Shown here piece by piece: positions 1 through 9,800 of a DNA stretch of 64,000 nucleotides (position 1 is the stretch's first letter; each line of letters starts with the position of its first letter). The stretch lies in NCBI GenBank assembly GCA_963719975.1, contig CAVRED010000008.1, positions 124,001 through 188,000 on the forward strand, given 5' to 3'. The notes below the pieces were generated by a model. That model was not told where the DNA came from. It saw only the letters and a program-made list of their open reading frames with translations, and ran no database searches. Made by a program: the position numbers and the translations under genes. The stretch is from Poindextera sp963719975. Its GTDB lineage: Bacteria; Pseudomonadota; Alphaproteobacteria; Caulobacterales; Caulobacteraceae.

Positions 1-1
1 C

Positions 2-949
2 GAGGTGCGCGAGCGGCAGGCCAGATGGCCGGGCCGCATCCACTTCCCGCCGGTCCCGGTGGACAAGCAGGCGGCGCTCTCGCACCAGCTGGCGCTGAGC
101 GTCGGCCACGACCCGGATCACTTCCGCATCGACCAGGCGCCGCACCCCTTCTCCGCGCCGCACAGCCCGGGCGACGTCCGCTTCACCACCCGCTACGACG
201 TCGAGAACGTCGCGTTCTCGATCCACGCCACGCTGCACGAGGCGGGGCACTCGATGTACGAGTACAACCTGCCCCGCGCGCTGGCGTTCAAGCCGGCGGG
301 GCAGGCGCGCGGGATGACCGTGCACGAGAGCCAGTCGCTGTCGCTGGAGATGGTCGCCGGACGGAGCCTGGAGTTCCTCACCTACCTCGCGCCGCTGTTG
401 GCCGAGCACCTGGGCGGCGATCCGGCGGTCTGGTCATTCAAGAACGTGCTCAACAACTGGCGGCGGCTCGACGACGGCTACGTGCGGGTCGAGGCCGACG
501 AGATCTCCTATCCGCTGCACGTGATCCTGCGCTACCGGCTGGAACAGGCGCTTCTTGCGGGCGACCTTGCCGTCGCCGACATCCCGACCGCCTGGGACGA
601 GATGTTCGGGAAGATGCTCGGCCGCACGCCGCCCGATCTGGCGCACGGCTGCCTGCAGGACATCCACTGGTCGGCCGGCCTGTTCGGCTATTTCCCGAAC
701 TACGCCATGGGCTCGATGCTGGCGGCGCAGTTCTTCGAGCGCGCGACGCTGGACAGCCCGGAGATCCTCCAGGGCCTCGGGCGCGGCGACTTCACGCCCT
801 ACTTCGCCTGGGTGCGCCCGCGCGTGCACGAGCGCGCCAGCCTGGTCGATTTCGCCACCCTGGTCCGCGAGGCCACCGGCGGCCCGCTCTCGGCCGACGC
901 CTACAAACGCCATGTCCGCCGGCGTTACCTGGAAGAAGCGGCGCCCTAG
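2..949 (+). CDS. Carboxypeptidase Taq-type metallopeptidase (M32), 3' part
   Basis: C-terminal part of a family M32 zinc carboxypeptidase, a cytoplasmic enzyme that removes C-terminal residues from peptides. The 5' end lies outside the window; the frame is open from the first base and stops at TAG. The zinc motif HEAGH is visible about 80 residues into the visible part, preceded by the family-typical stretch around GDVRFTTRYD and followed by HESQS, which in the family carries a third metal ligand. The C-terminal segment with DIHWSAGLFGYFPNYAMG is also characteristic. Roughly the last 315 residues of a protein that is usually about 500 are present. The next gene is convergent, 28 bases away. 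Confidence 0.92.
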   Translation, partial: EVRERQARWPGRIHFPPVPVDKQAALSHQLALSVGHDPDHFRIDQAPHPFSAPHSPGDVRFTTRYDVENVAFSIHATLHEAGHSMYEYNLPRALAFKPAGQARGMTVHESQSLSLEMVAGRSLEFLTYLAPLLAEHLGGDPAVWSFKNVLNNWRRLDDGYVRVEADEISYPLHVILRYRLEQALLAGDLAVADIPTAWDEMFGKMLGRTPPDLAHGCLQDIHWSAGLFGYFPNYAMGSMLAAQFFERATLDSPEILQGLGRGDFTPYFAWVRPRVHERASLVDFATLVREATGGPLSADAYKRHVRRRYLEEAAP

Positions 950-977
950 CCCCCGCGCTCAACTCCGGTCTGGTTCC

Positions 978-2569
978 TCAGATCTGCTTGTCGCGGCCGG
1001 CCCAATAGGGCGCGCGCACCTGGCGGCGCTGAACCTTGCCGGCCTCGGAGCGCGGAATCTCGTCAACGAAGTCGATGCTGCGCGGCATCTTGTAGCCGGC
1101 CAGGTGCGGACGGATGAAGTCGAGCATCTCCTTGGCCAGCTCCGGCGAGGGCGTGTGGCCGGGATGCAGCGCGATCACCGCCTTCACCTCCTCGCCCCAC
1201 TCGTCGTTGGGCACGCCGACCGTGCAGACGTCCTTCACCGCCGGATGCTTGGTGAGCTCGTTGTCGATCTCCTGCGGATAGATGTTCACGCCGCCGGAGA
1301 TGATGCACTCGGCCGTGCGGCCGGTGAGGAAGAGGTAGCCGTCCTCGTCGACATAGCCCATGTCGCCGACGGTGAAGTGCTCGCCGCCGGGCAGCTCGGC
1401 CGCCTTGGTCTTCTCCTTGTCGTTGTAGTACTCGAACCGCGCGATCGGGCTGTGCGGGAAGTAGATCACGCCCACCTCGCCTTGCTTCACGTCGGCGCCG
1501 TGGTCGTCGACGATGCGGGTTCCCGAGCCTGGCAGGAGCCGCCCCACGCTGCCGGGCTTCTTCAGCCACTCGTGGGAGTCGATCATGAAGTTCCCGCCGC
1601 CTTCGCTGGCCGCGTAGTACTCGTAGAGGATCGGTCCGACCCACTCGATCATGGCCCGCTTGACCTCGGGCGGCGTCGGCGCGGCGCCATGCAGGATGTG
1701 GCGCAGGCTCGAGATGTCGTACTTGTCGCGCACGGCCTTGGGCAGCGCCAGGATGCGCTGGAACATGGTCGAGACCATGTGGGTGTGGGTCACGCGGTAT
1801 TGCTCGACGGTCTTGAGGAAACCCTCCGGGTCGAACCGCTCCATCAAGACGATGGTGATGCCGCTGTTCAGCGGCTGGGCGATGTCGAAGGCCAGCGGCG
1901 CGGCGTGATAGGCCGGCCCGCAGCACATGTTCACGTCCTCGTGGAACTTGTAGCCCTTGGGCGAGCCCTCGCCCCAGGACGGCGGCATGGCCATGGTGCG
2001 GGCGCGATAGACGCCCTTGGGCCGGCCCGGTCGTGCCCGAGGTGTACATCATGGTGTTGCCGTGCACCGGATGCGCCAGGTCGGCGTCGCTTTCGCGCCG
2101 CCAGCGCCGCCTCGTAGCTTTCGAAGCCGTCGATCGGGCCGCCGATGGCGAGCTTGCACTTCAGATTGTCGTTCAGCGACGCCGTCGCCGCGGCTGCGAA
2201 GTCCGCATGGGCGATCAGCGCCTTGGCCCGGCAGTCGCTGACGATGTAGGCGACCTCGGGCGGGCTCAGGTGCCAGTTGATCGGCGTGAGCCTGAGGCCC
2301 GAGCGCCAGCCCGCGGCGAGCACTTCGACGAACTCCGGCGTGTTGCCGCACAAGAGCGCGATGTGGTCGCCGGCGGTGACGCCGGCGCGGGCGAGCGCGG
2401 CGACGATGCGGTTGGCGTTGCCGTTCAGCTCGGCGAAGGTCCGCTGGCTGCGCGCGCCGTAGATGGCCACGGCGTCCGGCTTCAGCCTGGCGTAGAGCGA
2501 CGGCAGCATCCCCACGGCGGCCAGCTCGGCGATCTTGCCCGCATCGGGCAGCTCGATCGTTTCGGTCAT
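978..2569 (-). CDS. AMP-dependent acyl-CoA synthetase/ligase (two frameshifts)
   Basis: ATP-dependent acyl-CoA ligase of the ANL superfamily, which activates a carboxylic acid to acyl-AMP and then acyl-CoA; the substrate cannot be told. The N-terminal half (EALLCGNTPEFVEV-like region), the P-loop motif YTSGTTG and the C-terminal TGRTAECIISGGVNIYPQEI signature with the late catalytic-lysine region GKVQRRQ are all present but lie in three frames. Shifts fall near 2093 and near 2025; removing one base at each restores about 529 residues, normal for the family, so both are probably sequence errors. The start chosen is ATG at 2569 (MTETIE), preferred over an upstream in-frame ATG at 2602. It lies downstream of the kinase gene on the same strand. 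Confidence 0.85.
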
Positions 2570-2653
2570 TCTTGTTTCACTCCCGTCCCGGCTCTTAAGC
2601 ACGCGGGCGCCGGCGGCTCAAATCGAAGATGCGCTCGCGCGCAGGCGTCCGGT

Positions 2654-3265
2654 CTAAGCAGGGAACTCCAGACGGCAGCAGACGCCGCCCTCGACGGTGA
2701 TGGCGAGCACGCCGCGCACCTGGGCGCAGAGCCCCTTGACCAGCCAGAGCCCGAGCCGGGCCGTATCGACGCTTGCCGGGTCGTAGCCGACGCCGTCGTC
2801 GGCGACGACGAGGGCCGCGCGGCCGTCGGCCAACCGTTCGAGGCCGACGCGGATCGCGCCCGCCCGACCGTCGGGAAACCCGTGCGCGAGAGCGTTGCCG
2901 ACGAGCTCGTTGACGATGAGGCCGAGCGCCGAGGCGTGGCTCTCGTGCACGACGACCGACTGGGCGGCGACATCGACCGTGATCGGACGGCCGGCGCAGC
3001 GCCGGCGCCAGTGATCGGCCATGTCGTCGAGGCAGAGCGCGAAGTCGTTTTCGTCCGGCGACAGCAGGCGATTGTGGACGAGCGCGAGCGCGGCGACATT
3101 GTCGAGCAGCCAGCCCAACTGGCGGCGGCTCTCGGCCTCCTCGGCGCGCTGCAGGCGCAGGCGGGTCAGCGTCGACAGGAGCTGGAAGAGATTGGCGACC
3201 TTGTGCCTGACTTCGTCCAGGCACGCCGGATCGCCCCCATCCGTCTGGGCCACGAAGCGGCTCAC
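2654..3265 (-). CDS. Small sensor-less histidine kinase, HisKA_2-like
   Basis: About 203 residues consisting almost only of a transmitter core. A dimerisation/phosphoacceptor helix with RHKVANLFQLLSTLTRL resembles the HisKA_2/HWE families (His near residue 24). It is followed by a HATPase with N-box VNELVGNALAHGFP, G1 VADDGVGYDP and a C-terminal G2-like RLGLWLVKGL. There is no sensor domain or membrane segment, so it is likely cytoplasmic and dependent on a partner for input. The proposed GTG start overlaps the TGA of the upstream TPM gene (GTGA), implying translational coupling. A second GTG at 3253 has better spacing from the AAGGAGG sequence and may be the true start. No response regulator is adjacent. 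Confidence 0.7.
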   Translation of the reverse strand: MSRFVAQTDGGDPACLDEVRHKVANLFQLLSTLTRLRLQRAEEAESRRQLGWLLDNVAALALVHNRLLSPDENDFALCLDDMADHWRRRCAGRPITVDVAAQSVVVHESHASALGLIVNELVGNALAHGFPDGRAGAIRVGLERLADGRAALVVADDGVGYDPASVDTARLGLWLVKGLCAQVRGVLAITVEGGVCCRLEFPA

Positions 3266-3950
3266 ACCTCCTTGAGGTCGTCGGCGGGTTCCGGCCGCGG
3301 CGGGCCCTTGGCCGGAAAGTGCTCGGCCAGCGCCGCGCCGCACCGCTCGATGGCGGCGATAAGGCCGCCGGCCGCGTCGCCGGCGCGGATTTTGGCCAGC
3401 GCCGCCTTGACCGCGTCGTTCCACACGCCGTCGCCGGTCTTCTGATGGATCGCCTCGTCGGCGACGATCTCGACCCGCCGCTCGGCGCTCGAGGCGTAGA
3501 TCAGGACGCTGGCCGGCGCGCCGCTGACGTGGCGGCGATGCGCGAACTGCTCGAGCGCGCGGGCATGCACGTGGTTCCGCTTGAGGAAGCCGGGCGTGAG
3601 CAGCCGACGCACGGGCGGGATGGCGACCAGCAAGAGCGCCAGCGCGAAGAGGACGAGCCTGGACGATGGCGTAGCCGATCGCCGCGCGTGGTCAGCGCCG
3701 CCTCCGATCGCCTGTTCATGCGCGGCGATCCATCCGCCTTCGAAGACGGCGAGGACATGGCCCGGACGCAGCCGAACAGGAGCGCGATCGGCGGCCCGAG
3801 CGAGCGCCACGCCGGCGGCCCAGGCCAGAGGGACCTCGCGGTAGGAGGCGCTTTCGGGCGCGACGACGCAGAAGAGGTCGCCCGTCGGTCGCGGCCTCCG
3901 CCGCGGCGATGGCGGCGTGCACGCGCTCGTGGTCCGTCGGGGCTCAGCAT
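3262..3950 (-). CDS. TPM-domain membrane protein (several frameshifts)
   Basis: Second TPM-domain protein (YgcG/Psb32/MOLO-1 superfamily) of the cluster. Pieces lie in three frames. An N-terminal segment reads DHERVHAAIAAAEAATDG, followed by a segment translating as GDLFCVVAPESASYREVPLA. A hydrophobic stretch (LVLFALALLLVAIPPVRRLL) follows, and the C-terminal half has RALEQFAHRR and VLIYASSAERRVEIVADE, typical of the short bacterial TPM membrane proteins. Shifts are near 3865, 3810 and 3670-3700. The ATG at 3950 lies directly after the stop of the upstream TPM gene. The corrected length of about 229 residues fits the family. The domain's biochemical role in bacteria is not settled. The stop overlaps the kinase start. 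Confidence 0.68.
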
Positions 3951-3951
3951 C

Positions 3952-4726
3952 TCACCAGCTTCCCGATGCGCCGCCGCCGCCGAACGAGCCGCCGCCGCCG
4001 CTGAAGCCGCCGCCGAACCCGCCGCTGCCGCCGAACCCGCCGCCGCTGAACCCGCCGCTGCGGCCTCCGCCCATGAACAGGAACGGCGCCGCCATCCAGA
4101 AGCCGCCGCCCCGCCGGCCGAACAGGGCGCGGATGAGGAAGAAGAACAGCACCAGCATGATGATGATCGGGATCGGGTTCGGCCGCTGATAGGCCGGCGG
4201 CGCCGCGGCCGCCTGCGCGATGCTCTGCGCCTGCGCCGGGTCGAGCCCGAGCTGGTTGAGGATGGCGTTGGTCCCGGCGACGACCCCGCCCTCGATGTCG
4301 CCGGCGCGGAACTTGGGCAGGACTTCGCTCTGCAGGATGACGCTGGACATCGCGTCGGTCATCACCGGCTCGAGGCCGTAGCCCACCTCGATCCTGACCT
4401 GGTGCTCGCTGGGGACGACGATGAAGATAAGGCCGTTGTCCTTGCCCTTCTGGCCGATGCCCCAGGCGCGGCCGAGCTGGTAGCCATAGTCCTCGATCGC
4501 ATAGCCCTGCAGGGATGGCAGCGTCACCACGACGACCTGGTCGCCGTTCTTCTGCTCGAGCGCGGCGAGCTTGTTGGTCAGGTCGGTGACGGTCGCCGGC
4601 GAGAGCACGTGGGCGTCGTCGACGACCCGCTGGCCGTTCAGCGCGGGGAAGGTGGGCGCGGTGCGACCCGGCGCCCCGAGCGCGAAAAGCAACGCCGCGG
4701 CCAGGATGATGAACGCCGCGCAGCAT
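3952..4726 (-). CDS. TPM-domain secreted/membrane protein, YgcG-like (frameshift in signal peptide)
   Basis: TPM-domain protein with a C-terminal membrane anchor. The TPM domain (roughly residues 30-170) includes VVDDAHVLSP, GDQVVVVTLPSLQG, AWGIGQKGKDNGLIFIV and VGYGLEP. It is followed by one transmembrane helix (IPIIIMLVLFFFLIRALF) and a Gly/Ser/Phe-rich tail typical of YgcG proteins. The in-frame ORF begins at a TTG inside a hydrophobic stretch. Starting instead at ATG 4726 and removing one base near 4713 gives MLRG followed by FIILAAALLFALGAPG, a good signal peptide, so I place the start there. It follows lemA by four bases. LemA and TPM/YgcG genes are commonly paired in bacteria. Confidence 0.82.
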
Positions 4727-4730
4727 CGGC

Positions 4731-5354
4731 CTATTGCGACGACGACGGCGCGGGCGGCGGCGGGAAGTTCACGGTGGGGGCGGTCTGCGCCCCCTCGGCC
4801 GCCGCGAACTCCTGCATCGGCTTTTCGGACGTGTAGAGCGTGCCGGCCCAGATCACGCCCGGGAAGGTGTGCAGGTCGGTGTTGTAGACGCGCACCGCCT
4901 CGTTGTAGTCGCGCCGGGCGATGGCGATGCGGTTCTCCGTCCCCTCGAGCTGCGATTGCAGCGTCAGGAAGTTCTCGTTCGACTTCAGGTCCGGGTAGTT
5001 CTCGGTGATGGCCAGCAGGTGGCCGAGCACGCCGGAGAGTTGGTTCTGGGCCTGTTCGTACTGTTGGAACTTGGCCGGATCGGTGAGCGTGGAAGCGTCG
5101 ACCGTCACGTGCGTGGCCTGGGCGCGGGCCTGGGTGACCTGGACGAGCACGGTCCGCTCCTGCTGGGCGTAGCCCTGGACCGTGGCCACCAGATTGGGCA
5201 CGAGGTCGGCGCGGCGCTGGTAGTCCGCCTGCACGTCCGCCCAGGCCGCCTTGGCCTTCTCCTCGTCGGTGGGGATGGTGTTGACGCCGCAGCCGGCCAG
5301 CATCACCGGCGCGGCGAGCGCAACCAGCCAGCCCCTGCCCTTCAATGCCTTCAC
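4731..5354 (-). CDS. lemA: LemA family lipoprotein
   Basis: LemA-family protein of 207 residues. It has a lipoprotein signal with lipobox LAGC (Cys22), so it is probably anchored in the periplasm. The body has the family's long-helix features: QADYQRRADLVPNLVATVQG at about residues 43-62, then the ENYPDLKSNENF and LEGTENRIAIARRDYNEAV motifs. The C-terminus is Pro/Ser-rich. The start is a GTG at 5354 preceded by a GGAGG ribosome-binding site. The role is unknown; in other bacteria LemA homologues are membrane-associated and genetically linked to YgcG/TPM proteins, as here. It is the first gene of the lemA-TPM-TPM-kinase cluster. Confidence 0.93.
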   Translation of the reverse strand: MKALKGRGWLVALAAPVMLAGCGVNTIPTDEEKAKAAWADVQADYQRRADLVPNLVATVQGYAQQERTVLVQVTQARAQATHVTVDASTLTDPAKFQQYEQAQNQLSGVLGHLLAITENYPDLKSNENFLTLQSQLEGTENRIAIARRDYNEAVRVYNTDLHTFPGVIWAGTLYTSEKPMQEFAAAEGAQTAPTVNFPPPPAPSSSQ

Positions 5355-5418
5355 GCCCGCCTCCCTAGCTTGCGCTCAACGATGGACCTTAGCAGGAAAC
5401 GCCCGGACGACGACAGGC

Positions 5419-6879
5419 CTACGACTTCGGCAGCTCGCTCGCCGACCAGCCGCCGCCCATCGCCTCGATCAGGCTGACGGCGGTGGTCATCCGCTGGACG
5501 CGGAGGTCCAGCAGCGTCTGGCGGGCGCTCAGCGCTGCGTTCTGCGCCGTGACGACCGTGGTGTAGTCGACGGTCCCCGCGCGATACTCGTTCAGCGCAA
5601 CCGTCTCTTCCTGGTCGGCCGCCTGCGAGGCCGCCAGCCTGAGCGGCTCCTCGGCCTGCAGCACGCGGGCGGCGGCCAGGTCGTCCTCCACCTGCTCGAA
5701 GGCGGTGAGGACGGTTTGGCGGTAGTTGGCGAACGCCTGGTCGCGCTGCGCTCTCGCCTCACGGACCAGGGCGGTGGTCTGGCCGGCGTTGAACACGGTC
5801 TCGGCCACGTTGGCGCCGATCGACCAGAAGGCGTTGGACGCGTTGAACAGGCCGTCGAGGCTGCTGTTGGCGGCGCCGTAGGCTCCGGAAAGGGTGATGG
5901 ACGGGAAGTAGCCGGCGGTCTGCACGCCGATCTGCGCGTTGGCGGCCTGGGCGTTGCGCTCGGCGGCGGCGATGTCGGGCCGTCGCTCGAGCAGGGTCGA
6001 CGGCACCTCGATCGGCGTCTCCGGCACGCTGGGGCCCCAGGTCGGATCGGGCGCGATGGTGAGTTCCGCCGGCGGCGCGCCGGTGAGCACGGCGATCGCA
6101 TGCTCGGAAGCGGCGCGCTGGCTGTCGAGGTCGGTGAGGCTGGCCTGGGCGTTGAACAGCGTCGTCTCGGCCTGCAGCTCGGCGCTCTTGGCCGCCGTGC
6201 CGGCGTTGTACTGGTTGCGCACGATGGCGAGCGCCTTGGCGTCGGCATCGGCGGTCTTCTGCAGCACCGCCTTCTGCGCGTCGAGCAGCCTGAGATCGAG
6301 GTAGTCGACGGCCAGCGTGCTCTGGGCCGAAAGGCGGGCGTTGGCGAGGTCCGCGGCCGAAGCCTGCGCCGAGGCTTTCGCGCCCTCGATCTGGCGGCGG
6401 ATCTTGCCCCAGACGTCCAGCGCCCAGCTGCCGCCGATCTGCAGCTGGTAGTTGGTGATCGCCTTGCCAGCCCCGCTCGTCCCGTGGCCGCCCTGCTTCG
6501 ACTGGGTCGCCGACCCGGTCAGGTTGACGGTCGGAAAGAGGTTGGCCTGGTCGGCGGACACGACCGCGTGCGCCTGCTCGTAGGCGGCGAGCGCGGCGGC
6601 GAGGTTCTGGTTGGAGACCGCGACCTTGGCCTCGAGGCTGTTGAGCAGCGGGTCGTTGAAAAGGGTCCACCAGTCGCCGCGGTCGACCCCGTCGGCCGGC
6701 TGGGCCGCAGTCCAGCCCGCCGCCTCCTTGAACGCCGGCGGGGTTTCCACCGGCGGGCGCTGGTAGTTCGGACCGACCAGGCAGCCGCTCAGCATCGACG
6801 CGGTAAGAAGGCCGGCAAGCGTCGCCGAGGCGCGGGCGGGGCGGAGCGAACGAGGCTGTCTGTGCGAGGGCGAAAGCAT
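5419..6879 (-). CDS. RND efflux outer-membrane factor, NodT family
   Basis: Outer-membrane channel of a tripartite efflux system, 486 residues. A lipoprotein signal ends with lipobox LSGC (Cys33), followed by the NodT hallmark VGPNYQRPPV. The two TolC-like repeats are seen around LDYLDLRLLDAQ / RPDIAAAERNAQAANAQIGV and the FPSITLSGAYG segment. It is the last gene of the adaptor-pump-pump-channel operon, 13 bases after the second pump gene, so it is expected to dock to that pump. It is intact, unlike both pump genes. Confidence 0.95.
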   Translation of the reverse strand: MLSPSHRQPRSLRPARASATLAGLLTASMLSGCLVGPNYQRPPVETPPAFKEAAGWTAAQPADGVDRGDWWTLFNDPLLNSLEAKVAVSNQNLAAALAAYEQAHAVVSADQANLFPTVNLTGSATQSKQGGHGTSGAGKAITNYQLQIGGSWALDVWGKIRRQIEGAKASAQASAADLANARLSAQSTLAVDYLDLRLLDAQKAVLQKTADADAKALAIVRNQYNAGTAAKSAELQAETTLFNAQASLTDLDSQRAASEHAIAVLTGAPPAELTIAPDPTWGPSVPETPIEVPSTLLERRPDIAAAERNAQAANAQIGVQTAGYFPSITLSGAYGAANSSLDGLFNASNAFWSIGANVAETVFNAGQTTALVREARAQRDQAFANYRQTVLTAFEQVEDDLAAARVLQAEEPLRLAASQAADQEETVALNEYRAGTVDYTTVVTAQNAALSARQTLLDLRVQRMTTAVSLIEAMGGGWSASELPKS

Positions 6880-6892
6880 GCGGGCGTCCTTA

Positions 6893-9800
6893 CTATACAG
6901 GCTCCGGCGCGGGCGGCGCCACGCCGACGGCGCGCTCGAGCTCGAGCTCTGCGCTGGAGCGGCGGCGGAAGCGGTCGAGGTAGAGGTAGACCACCGGCGT
7001 GGTGAGCAGCGTCAGCACCTGGCTGACGAGCAGGCCGCCGATGATGGTGATGCCCAGCGGCCGGCGCAGCTCCGCGCCCTCGCCCCATCCGACCGCGAGC
7101 GGCAGCGCGCCCAGCATGGCGGCGAAGGTGGTCATCATGATCGGCCGGAACCTGAGCAACGAGGCCTGGTAGATGGCGTCGCGGGTGGAGAGCCCGCCCT
7201 CTCGCTCGGCGTCGAGGGCGAAGTCGATGATCAGGATGGCGTTCTTCTTCACGATGCCGATCAGCAGGATGACGCCGATCAGCGCGATGATGCTGAACTC
7301 GGTCTGGAAGATGAGGAGCGCGATCACCGCGCCGACGCCGGCGGAAGGCAGGGTCGAGAGCACGGTCAGCGGATGGATGTAGCTCTCGTAGAGCACGCCG
7401 AGCACGATGTAGATCGCGACCAGCGCCGCCAGGATCAGCACGCCCTTCGTTGGCGAGCGACTCCTGGAACACCCGGGCCGTGCCCTGGAAGCCGCCGTGC
7501 ACGCGTCGCCGGCATGCCGATCGCCGCCGCCGCCTGGTTGATCGCCTGCGTCCCATCGCTGAGCGATTTGCCTTGGGCCAGGTCGAAGGAGATGGTGGTG
7601 GCCGGCGATACGTCCTGATGGTTCACCGAGGTCGGCGCCGAGGTCTGGCTGAATGAAGCGATCGCCGACAGCGGTACGATCTGTTCCGCCGTCGAGGTCA
7701 CCGCAACGCCGCTGGAGGCGGTGCGGCCCGGCGGGGCGACCGGGCCGCTGAGCGCGCTGACCGGGGCGGCGCCCGGAGCGCCGGCGGCGACGACCGCCGT
7801 GCGCACGAGCGCGAGCGTGTTGGCCGCCGCGACCGCGGTCGCGCCCTTGGATGCGGCCGTCGAGGTCGTCGTCTTCGCGGCGGCCGTGCCGGTCGATGCG
7901 TAGACGTTGGCGAGCGCTGTCGGGTCCTCGGCGTCGGCTTGAGGGACCTCCATGATCACGTGGTACTGGTTGAGCTGGTTGTAGATGACCGACACCTGCC
8001 GCTGGCCGAAGCTGTCGTAGAGCACGTTGTCGATGGCGCCGCTGGTGAGACCCAGCCGTGATGCGGCGTCCCGTGTGACGTTCACGTAGGCTTGCAGGCC
8101 ATGATCCGACTGGTCGGTGTTCACGTCGGCGAACGTCGGGTCCTTCTTCATCTCGTCGGCGAGCTTCGTCGCCCAGGTGCGCAGGTCGGCGAGCAAGTCG
8201 GCCTCGAGCGTGTACTGGTACTGGGCGCTCGACTGCCGCCCGCCAAAGCGGAAGTCCTGCACCGACTGCAGGAAGAGGTTGGCCCCGGTGATCGTGGCGA
8301 AGCGCAGGCGAAGGCGCGCCATGACCGCATCGGCGCTCGGCCGCTGCAGCCTTCGGCAAGAGCTCCATGAACACGAAGCCGCCGCTCGAGCCGCCGCCGC
8401 CGGTGAAGGCGACGACCGACCGCACGGCCGGGTCCTGGTGGATGATGTTGACGAACTGCTGCATCCGCGACCGCGACACCTGGAAGGAGGTGCTCTGGTC
8501 CATCTGCATGCCGCCCTGCAGCAGGCCGGTGTCCTGTTGCGGGAAGAACCCCTTCGGCACGACGATGAACAGGTAGACGTTCAGCACGATGGTGGCGGCC
8601 AGGATGACGAGGATGATCGGGCCGGAGTCCAGCGCCCAGCGCAGGCCGCGCTCGTAGACCGCGGACATGCCCGCGAACGCCCGCTCCGCCAGCCTCGACC
8701 ACCACGGCTGGCCGGACCCGCTGGACGGGCGGCCGATGAAGTAGGCGCACAGCATCGGCGTCGTGGTCAGCGAGATCGCCAGCGAGACCATGATCGCCGT
8801 CGACAGGGTGATGGCGAACTCGCGGAACAGCCGCCCGAGGATCGATCCCATCAGGAGCAGCGGGATGAACACCGCGATCAGCGACAGGCTGATCGACACC
8901 ACGGTGAACGCAACCTCGCCAGCGCCCTTCAGCGCCGCCTCGAACCGGTCCATGCCCGCCTCGAGATGGCGGGTGACGTTCTCGAGCACGACGATGGCGT
9001 CATCGACCACGAACCCGGTCGAGACCGTCAGCGCCATGAGCGAGAGGTTGTCCAGGCTGAAGCCCAGGAGGAACATCACCCCGAGCGTGCCCAGAAGCGA
9101 GACGGCGACCGCGACCGCCGGCACCACGGTGGCGCGACCGTTGCGCAGGAAGACCGCGACAACTCCCACGACCAGGATGATGGCGATCAGCAGCGTCCGC
9201 TCGACGTCGCCCAGCGAGGTGCGGATGGTGTTCGTGCGGTCGACGGCGACCTGCATGGTGACGTCGGCCGGCAGCTCGGCCTGCAGGATCGGCAGCTCTT
9301 TCTTGATGGCGTCGACCGTCGCGACGATGTTCGCGTTCGGCTCGCGCGTGATCTGCACGATGACGGCGGGTTGACCGTTGAAGAGGCCGAGGTTGTGGAT
9401 GTCCTCCTGGCTGTCCGTGACCTGGGCGACGTCGCTCAGCCGCACGGCCGCCCCGTTCCGGTAGGCGATGACCAGCGGCGCGAAGTCGGCGGCCACCGTG
9501 CCGGAGTCGTTGGTGTAGATCTGCAGCCGGCGATCGCCGTCCTGCACCAGCCCCTTGGGCCGGTTGGCGTTCGCCGAGGCCAGCGCGGCGCGGACGTCCT
9601 CCAGCCCTATGCCGTAGCGGGCCAGCGCGAAGGGATCGACGTCGACGCGCACGGCGGGCAGCGAGGCGCCCCCGATGGACACCTGGCCGACGCCTTTGAT
9701 CTGCGACAGCTGCTGCTCGATGATGTTGGTGGCGAAATCGTAGATCTGCGGCGGCGTTTTGGTCTTGGACGTCATCGCCAGGATCAGCACCGGCTGGTCG

